From: Thermomicrobiales bacterium
GTDB taxonomy: Bacteria; Chloroflexota; Chloroflexia; Thermomicrobiales; UBA6265
Reading direction: 5' to 3'
DNA length: 11,723 nucleotides
Assembly (NCBI GenBank): GCA_025928535.1
Contig: JAICJJ010000031.1
Location: 1 to 11,723, forward strand
The notes beneath the pieces were generated by a model. The model was not told the DNA's origin. It searched no databases and saw only the letters and a program-made list of their open reading frames with translations. Both the position numbers and the translations under genes were made by a program. This document shows positions 1 to 8,961 of the stretch, piece by piece. The first letter of the stretch is position 1. The number at the start of each line of letters is the position of its first letter.

Positions 1-213
1 GCCGAAGGGGCGGATCGCGGCTTGGGGGAACGCTTGAAGCGTTCATAAACCGCGAGGGTGGCGGCGGCGGCGCGCTTCCAATTGAACTTTGCGGCGTGCT
101 TGATTCCAGACCGGCGGAGAGTTTCCGCAAAATCGGAATCGAGCGAAATGCGCCGAAGCGCCTCGGAGATCTGGGGAATGTTTTCCGGATCGACGACGCA
201 AGCGGCTCCGACC
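1..213 (-). pseudogene. Glycosyltransferase (GT1/GT4-like) C-terminal fragment, runs off the left edge
   Basis: Reading the minus strand from about 213 to 1 gives about 70 residues typical of the end of a GT-B fold family 1/4 glycosyltransferase. A VGAACVVDPENI segment (the usual nucleotide-sugar-site GDAALLVDP region) is followed by an amphipathic helix ISEALRRISLDSDF, then LRRSGIKHAAKFNWKRAA and LAVYERF. These match the family's L..G..RA..F.W...A..tl..Y pattern. The frame is still open at base 1, so the true stop lies outside. Upstream of VGAA the reading becomes unlike a glycosyltransferase, so the catalytic E-x7-E region and the whole N-terminal domain are absent. The gene is therefore 5'-truncated at about 205-216, where it meets the next fragment head to head. 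The family call is solid; substrate and linkage cannot be told. Confidence 0.8.
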
Positions 214-720
214 AAGACGCCGCGGACGCACAAGACGCACACGCCGGGGAGCAATCACACCAATACGAACACGAACACCCGCCCATCGTCGACCATCAAG
301 GTGACGAGCATCGCGTGCTATCCGCCCGCAAACGATCCGGTTGGACCGCACCTCACTGTGCGCAATGTCGGCTCCGACTCGGTTACGCTCGGCAACCTGG
401 CGACGCTGCGCAACCCCGCCTACAACAACCCGGCCAAGGGCGACGACCTGCCGATCACCCTGAATCCCACGCTCAAACCGCAGCGGTCGATCACCTTCGT
501 CGTTTCGGGGCAGTCGAGCGGCGGGCACGACAGCGCAGTTTCTCTGCCCGCTGATTTCTTTTCCACCGCACCGGCCGATATCGGCAAAGAAGGCGTAATT
601 ATCACGTACGATGGGGTCATCGGGTCGAGCCTGACCCTGACCGCCATGTGCCCGGACCGGCCGGCGACGTCGAGCAGCGCTCAGACGACGAAGAGCGCCA
701 GGAAGAAGCGCCGTCGCTAG
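214..720 (+). pseudogene. 5'-truncated secreted protein with Thr-rich linker and lamin-tail-like (LTD) C-terminal domain
   Basis: The plus frame ending at TAG 720 reads first as a Thr/Pro/His/Asn-rich linker (TKTPRTHKTHTPGSNHTNTN, about 214-290). A beta-rich domain of about 110 residues follows (IKVTSIACYPPAND, VGPHLTVRNVGSDSVTLGN, LKPQRSITFVVSG, GVIITYDGVIGSSLTL). The alternation IxVxxI...LTVRNVGSxxVTLxx...LKPxxSITFVV resembles lamin-tail domains of bacterial cell-surface proteins. The protein ends in a basic tail, KSARKKRRR. No signal peptide or sensible start is present: in-frame ATGs at 58, 148 and 178 all lie antisense to the glycosyltransferase codons. I infer that the N-terminal part was lost at the junction. 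The stop lies 24 bases before the permease start. The linker style is typical of extracellular proteins; the LTD call is moderate. Confidence 0.55.
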
Positions 721-744
721 CGCGAAGTTTTTGTACGGAGTCTG

Positions 745-1665
745 ATGGGAGCCTTCATCGCCCGGCGATCGTTGCGGATGCTCGTCATTCTGGCGCTGGC
801 GTCCGTCGCGGTTTTCTATTCGCTGCGTTTCGCGCCGGGCGACCCGAGCGGCGTCGCGCTCAGTCCGACGGCGCTGGCGTCAGCGCGCGAAGCGTATCGC
901 CACCGACTTGGGCTCGATCTGCCGATCTTCACCCAGTACGTCGTCTATCTCTCGAATCTGGCCCGGGGCGATCTCGGCTCGTCGCTCGTGACGGGCAAGC
1001 CGATCGGCGACATGCTCGGCTATTACGGCAAGAACAGCCTCGCGCTCGGCGCCGCGGCGTTCGCGCTGACCTATCTGATCGGCATTCCACTCGGCGTGCT
1101 CGCCGCCGCGAAACGAAACACCTGGATCGACAATCTGGCGTCGAGCCTCGCGGTCCTCGGCATGGGGATGCCGAATTTCTGGCTGGCCCTCCTCCTGATC
1201 TGGTTGTTCAGTTCGCGCCTGCATCTGTTGCCCTCCGCGGGCTGCTGCGCTCCCGTCAATCTGGTCTTGCCCGCCGTCGTCCTGGCGGCGGAAGGGACGG
1301 CCGTGACGATGCGGATGATGCGTTCGTCGATGCTGGAGCAACTCAGCCAGGATTTCGTGCGGACCCATCGCGCCACGGGCCTGAAAGAGCGGGTCATCGT
1401 CGGCAACCGCGTTTTCCGCAACGCGCTCTTGCCGATCGTCTCGCTGTCCGGCTTGCGGCTCGGCTGGCTGATCGGCTACGCCCTGATCGTCGAGACGATC
1501 TTCCAATGGCCGGGCGTCGGCTACCTGCTGGTCGACGCGGTGCTGCGGCGAGACTACCCGGTCGCTCAATTCTTTTCGTTGCTGCTGGTGCTGGTCGTCG
1601 TGCTGGCGAATTTTCTGGCCGATCTCGCCTACGGCGTCGTCGATCCCCGGATTCGGCATGCCTGA
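745..1665 (+). CDS. ABC transporter permease, DppB/OppB family (dipeptide/oligopeptide/nickel type)
   Basis: This 306-residue inner-membrane protein forms half of the translocation pore of a peptide/nickel-type ABC importer. The N-terminal helix (about 9-29) is followed by FAPGDP, the hallmark post-TM1 segment of DppB proteins. A periplasmic stretch comes next (LGLDLPIFTQYVVYLSNLARGDLGSS, 55-80), then about five more membrane segments. The cytoplasmic EAA loop, which contacts the ATPase, is DFVRTHRATGL...NRVFRNALLP (203-230). Family-typical GYALIVETIFQWPGVGYLLVDAV and a closing VVDPRIR are also present. Length is normal. The ATG has GGAG at 737-740, only 4 bases upstream. It is co-transcribed with the DppC-type gene 27 bases downstream. 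No binding-protein or ATPase gene lies beside it, so the substrate is unknown. Confidence 0.93.
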   Translation: MGAFIARRSLRMLVILALASVAVFYSLRFAPGDPSGVALSPTALASAREAYRHRLGLDLPIFTQYVVYLSNLARGDLGSSLVTGKPIGDMLGYYGKNSLALGAAAFALTYLIGIPLGVLAAAKRNTWIDNLASSLAVLGMGMPNFWLALLLIWLFSSRLHLLPSAGCCAPVNLVLPAVVLAAEGTAVTMRMMRSSMLEQLSQDFVRTHRATGLKERVIVGNRVFRNALLPIVSLSGLRLGWLIGYALIVETIFQWPGVGYLLVDAVLRRDYPVAQFFSLLLVLVVVLANFLADLAYGVVDPRIRHA

Positions 1666-1692
1666 GGCCGGCGAGCGCATGGAGCGTCGGTA

Positions 1693-2595
1693 ATGGTGGC
1701 CCAGGCCGGGGAGTTCGCGGCCGGCGCGTCGGCGCGGCCGGTGCGCGAGCGGAGCGCGTGGCGCGGCATGTGGCGCGCGTTAACGCGCAATCATCTGGCG
1801 ACGCTCGGAACGATCGTCGCCCTCGTTTACGTCGTCATCGCGGTCGTCGGGCCACGATTCGCGCCGTATCCGTACGACCAGCAAGATCTCCTGAACGCGA
1901 ATCTGCCGCCGCTCAGCCCGGGCCATATCCTCGGGACCGACCAAGTCGGGCGCGACTTGCTGTCGCGGCTGATGATGGGCATCCGCATTTCGCTCGCGGT
2001 CGGCGTCGGCGTGACGGCGATCTCGGTGATCATCGGCGGCCTGGCCGGCGCCATCGCCGGCTACTATCGCGGCCCGATCGACACCATCATCAGCGGCATC
2101 GTCGAATTGACCTGGGGCTTTCCGCTCATCCTGCTCGCCGTCATCCTTGCCGGTTCGCTCGGTCCCGGGCTGCGGGCGACGGTGCTGGCGATCGGGCTGG
2201 TCAACTGGGCCGGGTTCGCCCGCATTGTGCGCGGCGAGGTGCTCGGACTGCGGGAAGCGGAATTCGTCCAGGCGGCGCGCGCGATCGGGTTGCGCGACCG
2301 CGACCTGCTCTGGCGGCATATCGTGCCGAACGTGATCCCGCCGACGCTGGTGATGACGTCCTACTACGTCGCGCTGGCGATCGTGATCGAAGCCGGGTTG
2401 TCGTTTATCGGCATGGGAGCGCAGCCCCCCTTGCCGAGCCTCGGCGTGATGATCGCCGAAGGTCGGAACTACATGTTCCAGAATCCCTGGGTGACGACGG
2501 TGCCGGGACTCGCCATCTTGCTGATCGTGCTCGCCCTCAATTTTTTCGGCGACGGCCTGCGCGATGCGCTCGATCCGCGGCTGCGTGGGCGATAG
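1693..2595 (+). CDS. ABC transporter permease, DppC/OppC family
   Basis: This 300-residue protein is the second pore subunit and would pair with the DppB-type permease immediately upstream. A short cytoplasmic N-terminus (WRALTRNHLATLGTIVAL, 28-45) leads into TM1. FAPYPYDQQDLLNANLPPLS and the family signature LGTDQVGRDLLSRLMMG (80-96) follow, then further membrane helices. The EAA loop EFVQAARAIGL...HIVPN (190-214) is well conserved, as are GLSFIGMGAQPPLPSLGVMI and the ending GDGLRDALDPRLRG. GGAG at 1681-1684 sits 8 bases before the ATG. Normally one or two ATPase genes (DppD/DppF type) follow; here only an IS481 remnant and the convergent enolase follow. The subunit is intact, but whether the transporter works depends on partners encoded elsewhere. 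Confidence 0.94.
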   Translation: MVAQAGEFAAGASARPVRERSAWRGMWRALTRNHLATLGTIVALVYVVIAVVGPRFAPYPYDQQDLLNANLPPLSPGHILGTDQVGRDLLSRLMMGIRISLAVGVGVTAISVIIGGLAGAIAGYYRGPIDTIISGIVELTWGFPLILLAVILAGSLGPGLRATVLAIGLVNWAGFARIVRGEVLGLREAEFVQAARAIGLRDRDLLWRHIVPNVIPPTLVMTSYYVALAIVIEAGLSFIGMGAQPPLPSLGVMIAEGRNYMFQNPWVTTVPGLAILLIVLALNFFGDGLRDALDPRLRGR

Positions 2596-2600
2596 GCACT

Positions 2601-2626
2601 GAGGGCGCGGGACAAGCGTCGCCCTT
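2601..2626 (+). terminator. Weak hairpin just after the permease operon
   Basis: AGGGCG (2602-2607) and CGCCCT (2620-2625) form a 6-bp stem, 7 bp with a terminal G-T wobble, around a 12-base loop. It begins 6 bases after the dppC-type stop. There is no T-run after it and the loop is long, so it is only a possible terminator. Confidence 0.22.
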
Positions 2627-2670
2627 CAGGCGCGGATGGGTCTCATCCCGTCATTCCTCGTGCATGTGCA

Positions 2671-2714
2671 GACCGGGAACAGGGGGCAACAGCCGTTCGG
2701 AGACAGGGGCAACA
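2671..2714 (+). repeat. Tandem imperfect direct repeats at the IS481 left end
   Basis: GACCGGGAACAGGGGGCAACA (2671-2691) and GTTCGGAGACAGGGGCAACA (2695-2714) are imperfect copies with starts 24 bases apart. They share the core CAGGGG(G)CAACA. Paired subterminal repeats of this kind are common at IS481-family ends and are thought to be transposase binding sites. Function here is inferred from position. Confidence 0.6.
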
Positions 2715-2754
2715 CCTGATGCGGCAGGCTGCAGCGCGGACCGGAGCCTGCAGC

Positions 2755-3018
2755 ATGCCGTGGCAGGAGCGATCGCGCATGTCGGAGCGTCAGGCATGCG
2801 TGGCGTTCGCCGAGCAGGAGGGCGCCAACATCAGCGCGTTGCGCGCCCCGACGGCGCGGGAAGCCGGGCGGCTGCGCTTGGGGGTCGATCCCTGGCAGGG
2901 GGCATTCAACCATCCGCAAACGCAAGGCAAGGTCGAACGCTTCCACGGCACGATTGCGGCCGAGGGGTTCGCCCGCCGCCACTTCGCCGATTTGGCCGTC
3001 GCCCAGGCGCACTCCGCC
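2755..3018 (+). pseudogene. IS481-family transposase, internally deleted and 3'-truncated
   Basis: The reading begins MPWQERSRMSERQACVAF AEQEGANISAL, which matches the N-terminal DNA-binding start of IS481 transposases (MPWKE..M..R..FV.LA..EGANI.ALCRR.GIS). The helix-turn-helix then breaks off at about 2841. The frame resumes in the C-terminal part of the catalytic core: LGVDPWQG, NHPQTQGKVERFHGTI and FARRHFADLAVAQAH. In intact members the QGKxERFH motif carries the last acidic residue of the DDE triad; the first two Asp and about 200 residues are missing. The usual YN..RPHEAL ending is also absent. The two halves happen to be in the same frame, but the product could not be an active transposase. 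The left-end repeats upstream support the assignment. Confidence 0.8.
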
Positions 3019-3025
3019 CGCGCGG

Positions 3026-5352
<2,327 letters not shown>

Positions 5353-5433
5353 GCGCGCCAACGTCAAGTCGCCGCGTCGGCGTCAGGTCCGCTCGGGCGC
5401 TCCCATGCCCGATTTCGCGCCAATGCAAATGCA

Positions 5434-5471
5434 ACGGCCTTTGGGCGCGCCATTCCGCGCCCAAAGGCCGT
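5434..5471. terminator. Perfect 16-bp hairpin between convergent genes (bidirectional terminator)
   Basis: ACGGCCTTTGGGCGCG (5434-5449) and its exact complement (5456-5471) enclose a 6-base loop, CCATTC. It stands between the ends of the plus-strand creatininase-family gene and minus-strand trigger factor, 23 bases past the trigger-factor stop. On the minus strand it is followed by TTGCATTTGCATT, a partial T-rich tail; on the plus strand there is no T-run. It probably ends both transcripts and works best for trigger factor. Confidence 0.8.
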
Positions 5472-5494
5472 CCGATTCACGACTCGCTGCTCGA

Positions 5495-7030
5495 TCAGGA
5501 CGCCTGCGTCGCCTCCGCGGCCGCATCCGGCCCCGCTTCGGCGACGGTCGCGTCTGCTGTGGCCGCGGACGCTTCCGCCGTCTGCTCAGCCGGCTCGGCG
5601 CTTTCCGCGTCCGACCCGGCCGGCGTCACGCCTTCGTCGGTCGCTCGCGCCGGCGTCGTCACCGGCTTCGGCTCCCAGGCGTTGGCGACCGCGCCGCGTC
5701 CGTCGGTCGCGATCTCGATGATGCGGTCGAACAATTTGCGCTCGAACAGATCGCTCCGCAGCGCGCCGCGGACGAAATCGCTGCGATAGAACGACGCCAG
5801 TTGCTCCGGTTCGCGCGCTTCGCCGGTCGAGGCCACCATCTCGTCGATCGCCGCCTCGAGATCGGCGTCGCCGACTTCGACGCCTTCCCGCTGGGCGATT
5901 TCCCGCAGCAGCAGCGAACGGCGCAGACGACGTTCCGCTTCCGGCCGCAACTCCGCCCGCAACGCGTCTTCTTCCTGCTCGGTCATCCTTAGATAGGCTT
6001 CGAGCGAGACGCCGCGCTGGGCCAGCCGCCCCCGCAACCCCCGCACGTCTTCTTCGACCGACTCGTCGATCATCGCCGCCGGCACGTCGAACGACGCCCC
6101 GGCGAGCATCGCATCGACGATTTCGTTCAGTTTCTCGACCCGCGCGGTCTGCGTCTGCTCGCGATGGATGTTTTCGGTCACCCGCTCGCGCAAGTCGGCG
6201 AGCGTATCGACGTCGGCCGCCGTTTTGGCGAAGTCGTCGTCGAGCGGCAGCAGGTCGCGCTCTTTCAACCCCTTCAAGGTGAGCGTGTATCTGAGCGTCT
6301 TGCCACGCAACCCCGCTTCGACCGTTTCGTCGTCTTCGGCGAACGAGACATCGAAGTTGGCAGTCTGCCCGACGCGCATCTGCTTCAACTGCGCTTCGAC
6401 CGGTTCGAGCATGCCGCTTTCACCGATGACGAAGACGGCGTCGGTTTGCGGCGCTTCGGCTTCCTCGCCGTCCATCGTCACTTCGTAGTCGATCGTCACC
6501 TGATCGCCTTCGCGCGGCGTCCGGCTCTTGGGCTGCAGGACGCGGTCCGGGCCCAGTTCCATCCCTTCCGCTTCCGGATCGACCCAGGGGCTGTTCGATT
6601 TCCGCAGTTGCTCGATCACTTCGTCTTCGGCTCCCGCCGCGACCGCGGCGTCGGCCGGTTCGACCCGCACGGCGGCATAGTCGCCCGGATCGACGGTTGG
6701 ATAAACGGGAATCGTCACCTTGAACGCCAACGGCTCGGCCGCGACCAATTCGAGCTCGGGGTCGCCGACCGGCGCGAGGTCTTCCTGCTCGATCGCCTGC
6801 CGATAGAGATCGTTCATCAGATTCCGGTTCGCTTCTTCGAGAAAGACCTCGCGGCCATAGGCGCGCTCGATCATTCCGCGCGGCGCCTTGCCTTTGCGGA
6901 AACCGGGCATCACGATCTGCTGCGCCACCTTCCGGTAGGCGCGGTCCATCGCTTTCGCGAATTCCGCGTCGTCGGCGGCGATTTCGAGCAACACGCGGCT
7001 TTCGGGCAGCCGTTCCAGAGTGAGCTTCAC
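5495..7030 (-). CDS. tig: Trigger factor (ribosome-associated chaperone / peptidyl-prolyl isomerase)
   Basis: This protein binds the ribosome exit tunnel and protects and isomerises nascent chains. The GTG at 7030 has GGAGAGG 10 bases upstream and puts the ribosome-docking motif GFRKGKAP exactly at residues 43-50, as in known trigger factors; a longer reading from 7111 would add 27 unlikely residues. The order is an N-terminal ribosome-binding domain (1 to about 115), an FKBP-like domain (GDQVTIDYEVTMDGE through LRYTLTLKGLKERDLLPLDDDFA), and a helical C-terminal chaperone domain ending near FERKLFDRIIEIA. At 511 residues it is longer than the usual 430-450. The excess is a disordered Ala/Glu/Thr-rich tail of about 70 residues after the conserved fold. 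It is transcribed alone, towards the 5434-5471 hairpin, and is divergent from the DUF892 gene. Confidence 0.97.
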   Translation of the reverse strand: MKLTLERLPESRVLLEIAADDAEFAKAMDRAYRKVAQQIVMPGFRKGKAPRGMIERAYGREVFLEEANRNLMNDLYRQAIEQEDLAPVGDPELELVAAEPLAFKVTIPVYPTVDPGDYAAVRVEPADAAVAAGAEDEVIEQLRKSNSPWVDPEAEGMELGPDRVLQPKSRTPREGDQVTIDYEVTMDGEEAEAPQTDAVFVIGESGMLEPVEAQLKQMRVGQTANFDVSFAEDDETVEAGLRGKTLRYTLTLKGLKERDLLPLDDDFAKTAADVDTLADLRERVTENIHREQTQTARVEKLNEIVDAMLAGASFDVPAAMIDESVEEDVRGLRGRLAQRGVSLEAYLRMTEQEEDALRAELRPEAERRLRRSLLLREIAQREGVEVGDADLEAAIDEMVASTGEAREPEQLASFYRSDFVRGALRSDLFERKLFDRIIEIATDGRGAVANAWEPKPVTTPARATDEGVTPAGSDAESAEPAEQTAEASAATADATVAEAGPDAAAEATQAS

Positions 7031-7165
7031 GCGTTCGCGTCCTCTCCAAAGGCAAATCGAACCGCAAGGGTCGGGCAACCGTCGGCGCCGGCCGCGGCGC
7101 GGGCACTCCAAAGCGGCGCTGCCACTCCGAGAAGGGGCGCCGGACCCGCGACGACCGATCGGAAG

Positions 7166-7174
7166 AGTATACCA
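7166..7174 (-). promoter_or_regulatory. Candidate extended -10 promoter for trigger factor
   Basis: The minus strand reads TGGTATACT: a TATACT -10 hexamer (7171-7166) preceded by the TG of an extended -10 element. This would give a 5' leader of roughly 125-130 bases before GTG 7030. No matching -35 is visible at 16-18 bases, which an extended -10 can tolerate. Confidence 0.5.
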
Positions 7175-7351
7175 AAGCGGCGCGCCGCCGCCGGGACGAT
7201 TGCAACGCGCCGCGTCCGGCCGCGTCGAGGCGGCAAGTCGTAGCGTCGGCTACCAAAAGACGCGCACGCGGCGCCCCGCGTGCCCATTCAGAATCAGCCG
7301 GGCGCTCCCGGCCGCGGCATGGCCGCGCGACACACGCGGAGGAAGGACGTC

Positions 7352-7897
7352 ATGGCCAAGATGTCGATGCAAACGCCCCAGGATCTCTTTGCCCACGAAC
7401 TGAGCGACATGCTCAGCGCCGAACGAATCATCGTCCAGATGCTTGGCGACGCCGAAGGGCTGGTCCAGAACCCGCAATTGCGGCAAGACCTCCAGCGACA
7501 TCGGCAAGAGAGCGAGCAGCACATCCGCAACGACGAGCAGGTGTTTCAGGTGTTGGGCCTGCAGCCGCACAAGATCGAATGCAAGGCGTTGAAGGGTCTC
7601 TACGATGAACTCAAGGAGGGCAAGAGCGCGAACCCCTCGCCGATGGTGCAGGATGAATTGGTCGCGTGCGGCGCGGCGAAGACCGAGCACTTCGAAATCG
7701 CCGGCTACACCAGTCTGATCAATCAGGCGCGGGCGATGGGGCAGTCCGAAGCCGTGCAACTGCTCCAGCAAAATCTGCAGCAGGAAGAGCGGATGCTGCG
7801 TGATGTCGATCAACTCGCCCAGCAGATGACCCAGCAATTCATCGCCGGCGCCATGCGTCAGGGGAGCCAGTCGAGCGCGAGCCAGGTCAATATGTAG
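7352..7897 (+). CDS. DUF892 / YciE-YciF family ferritin-like protein
   Basis: This 181-residue helical protein matches the YciE/YciF (DUF892) family, a ferritin-like four-helix fold linked to stress responses in enterobacteria. Helix 1 is QDLFAHELSDMLSAERIIVQML, with Glu16 and Glu24. Helix 2 is LRQDLQRHRQESEQHIRNDEQVF, with Glu54 and His57. The family-typical CKALKGLYDE (77-86) is followed by helix 3 with TEHFEIAGY (111-119) and helix 4 with LLQQNLQQEERMLRDVDQLA. These acidic and His positions are those expected for a di-iron site. The Gln/Ser-rich end (MRQGSQSSASQVNM) is dispensable-looking. ATG 7352 has GGAGGAAGG from 7338; an ATG at 7280 in the same frame has no such site. It stands alone, divergent from tig. 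Iron binding and stress function are inferred from the family. Confidence 0.92.
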   Translation: MAKMSMQTPQDLFAHELSDMLSAERIIVQMLGDAEGLVQNPQLRQDLQRHRQESEQHIRNDEQVFQVLGLQPHKIECKALKGLYDELKEGKSANPSPMVQDELVACGAAKTEHFEIAGYTSLINQARAMGQSEAVQLLQQNLQQEERMLRDVDQLAQQMTQQFIAGAMRQGSQSSASQVNM

Positions 7898-8156
7898 CGC
7901 GTCTGGCGAAAACGCAAATCGGCCTCGGGGGCGGGGTCAGTTCATGCCGCGTCTGTGCGGGTGTCGATGAACTCCGACGCGTGGCCAACCGGCGCCGCCT
8001 GCGGCACGCCGAGGCGGTCCAGATCATGGCCGCGCTCGTCGTGGGCAACGCCGCGTCGTCCTTGCGCAAGCGGCGAGCGCGGCCGACCCCAGCGAACGCG
8101 CGCCCGCGGAGCCGGTGACCGGATGGACGACCGAGGCCGTCGCCATGCCTTCGGAT

Positions 8157-8188
8157 CGACGCGCCGGCCGCCGCCGGCCGGCGCGTCG
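8157..8188. repeat. 13-bp GC-rich inverted repeat
   Basis: CGACGCGCCGGCC (8157-8169) and its exact complement (8176-8188) flank the 6-base loop GCCGCC. It lies 260 bases after the DUF892 stop and has no T-run, so it is not a standard terminator. It may be a REP-like palindrome or a chance structure in GC-rich DNA. Confidence 0.5.
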
Positions 8189-8394
8189 GCGTGCTGGCGG
8201 CATGTCCGTGGAGCCCCGGGGTCCGTCGGCTTGACCGGCTGACGCCGCTGCCGCCGCGCGTTGACGATTGCGCGGACCGCGACGCGGCGGGGACGACCAC
8301 CGGGCTTGGCGAGGGGATCGGCGGTTCCCGCACCCGCCACGCGTCATCGGTCCGGTCGGTCCGGCAGGCTCGTCCGGCCATTCCCTGATCCGAT

Positions 8395-8764
8395 CCAACC
8401 ACCCCCGTTGCAAACACCTTCTCAGCGGTAACCGCGACGTCATCCTCCGAGGCGAGGATGGCGACCTCCTCTGGCTCGGTCAGGCATTTGCCAAGTCTCA
8501 CCGGAAAGTGCAGCGCATCTGTCAGGTCGCTGCCAAGCACGCCATTGACCGCCTCGGCGCCGACGGGGTGATTGTTCAATTGATCGACCGCGTTGAGCAA
8601 TTGCTGGGCATCGGCGTCGGAGAGGCGCAGAGTGGCGATGAGCAGCAACGCGAGGGGGTATGGCTCGCCTCGTTGACGCCGATCTACGTCCGAGCCCTGT
8701 TGCAGCACGCGGCGAGCATCTTCGATAGCATCGAGTGTCGCCGCCTCCGCGAGGGACGCCTCAT
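8395..8764 (-). pseudogene. Possible decayed hypothetical gene
   Basis: The minus strand has AAGGAGGA (8780-8773) exactly 8 bases before an ATG (8764-8762), an ideal translation start. That ATG frame stops after 26 codons, at 8685. The frame one base over reads like a real acidic, helical protein: DEASLAEAATLDAIEDARRV, then YPLALLLIATLRLSDADAQQ, LLNAVDQLNNH, LTDALHFPVRLGK and EPEEVAILASEDDVAV. Beyond about 8395 the composition turns into Arg/Ser-rich nonsense. I infer a gene with an early frameshift and an eroded 3' half. I do not recognise the family. The opposite strand is open in the same register (ending at 8816) with an equally GC-rich third position, so the strand is not certain. Confidence 0.3.
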
Positions 8765-8891
8765 CCGTCGGGTCCTCCTTGCGGATATTGCATCCAATAG
8801 AGTTGGCGACCAGTGATGCGGGTCTCGTTGCAGCTCCGGCGCCTACACGAGTGAATGAGCACGTTGCATCGGCTCGCTGCGGCGAATGGAC

Positions 8892-8897
8892 GATAAT
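8892..8897 (+). promoter_or_regulatory. Candidate -10 box for gnd-zwf
   Basis: GATAAT lies 64 bases upstream of the gnd ATG in a region otherwise free of A/T runs. The nearest -35-like TTGCAT (8864-8869) is 22 bases away, too far for a standard promoter, so support is only partial. Confidence 0.35.
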
Positions 8898-8961
8898 GCG
8901 GGCAGGGCCGTCGCGACGGCGCGCGGCGGCTGGATCGGAACGCACGAGCGGAGAACGGCCA

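Larger units (their letters stand above)
2665..3025 (+). mobile_element. IS481-family insertion sequence remnant (left end retained, internal deletion, right end lost)
   Basis: The stretch starts with TGTGCAGACCGGGAACA, a TGT-type end like those of IS481 elements. Tandem subterminal repeats follow, then the start of a transposase and a second, distant part of the same transposase. An intact element of this family is roughly 1.1-1.3 kb; only about 360 bases remain. The middle of the transposase is deleted near 2842-2872. The right side gives way to the enolase 3' end somewhere between about 3011 and 3046, and no inverted copy of the left end is visible. The element cannot move by itself. The left boundary is approximate because no target duplication can be identified. 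Confidence 0.75.
7898..8961. other. About 1.06 kb without a recognisable intact gene
   Basis: Several frames are open because of the high GC, but none gives a protein I recognise. A short plus-strand reading around 7942-8120 (GVDELRRVANRRRLRHAEAV, then QIMAALVVGNAASSLRKRR) has natural-looking composition. It lacks a start with a ribosome site and stops at 8120. A GC-rich hairpin lies at 8157-8188, a possible decayed minus-strand gene at about 8395-8764, and a likely gnd promoter at 8892-8897. No tRNA, IS end or tandem repeat is seen. Confidence 0.5.

Noticed and set aside
2634..2648. GGATG/CATCC hairpin after the permease operon
   Set aside because: A 5-bp stem with no T-run is too weak to call.
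6164..7243. A 359-codon plus-strand open frame
   Set aside because: It is the antisense shadow of trigger factor, with no start signal and low-complexity composition.
8425..8460. Small inverted repeats (GCGGT/ACCGC and CATCCTC/GAGGATG)
   Set aside because: Stems of 5-7 bp are expected by chance in GC-rich DNA, and they lie in the putative decayed coding stretch.
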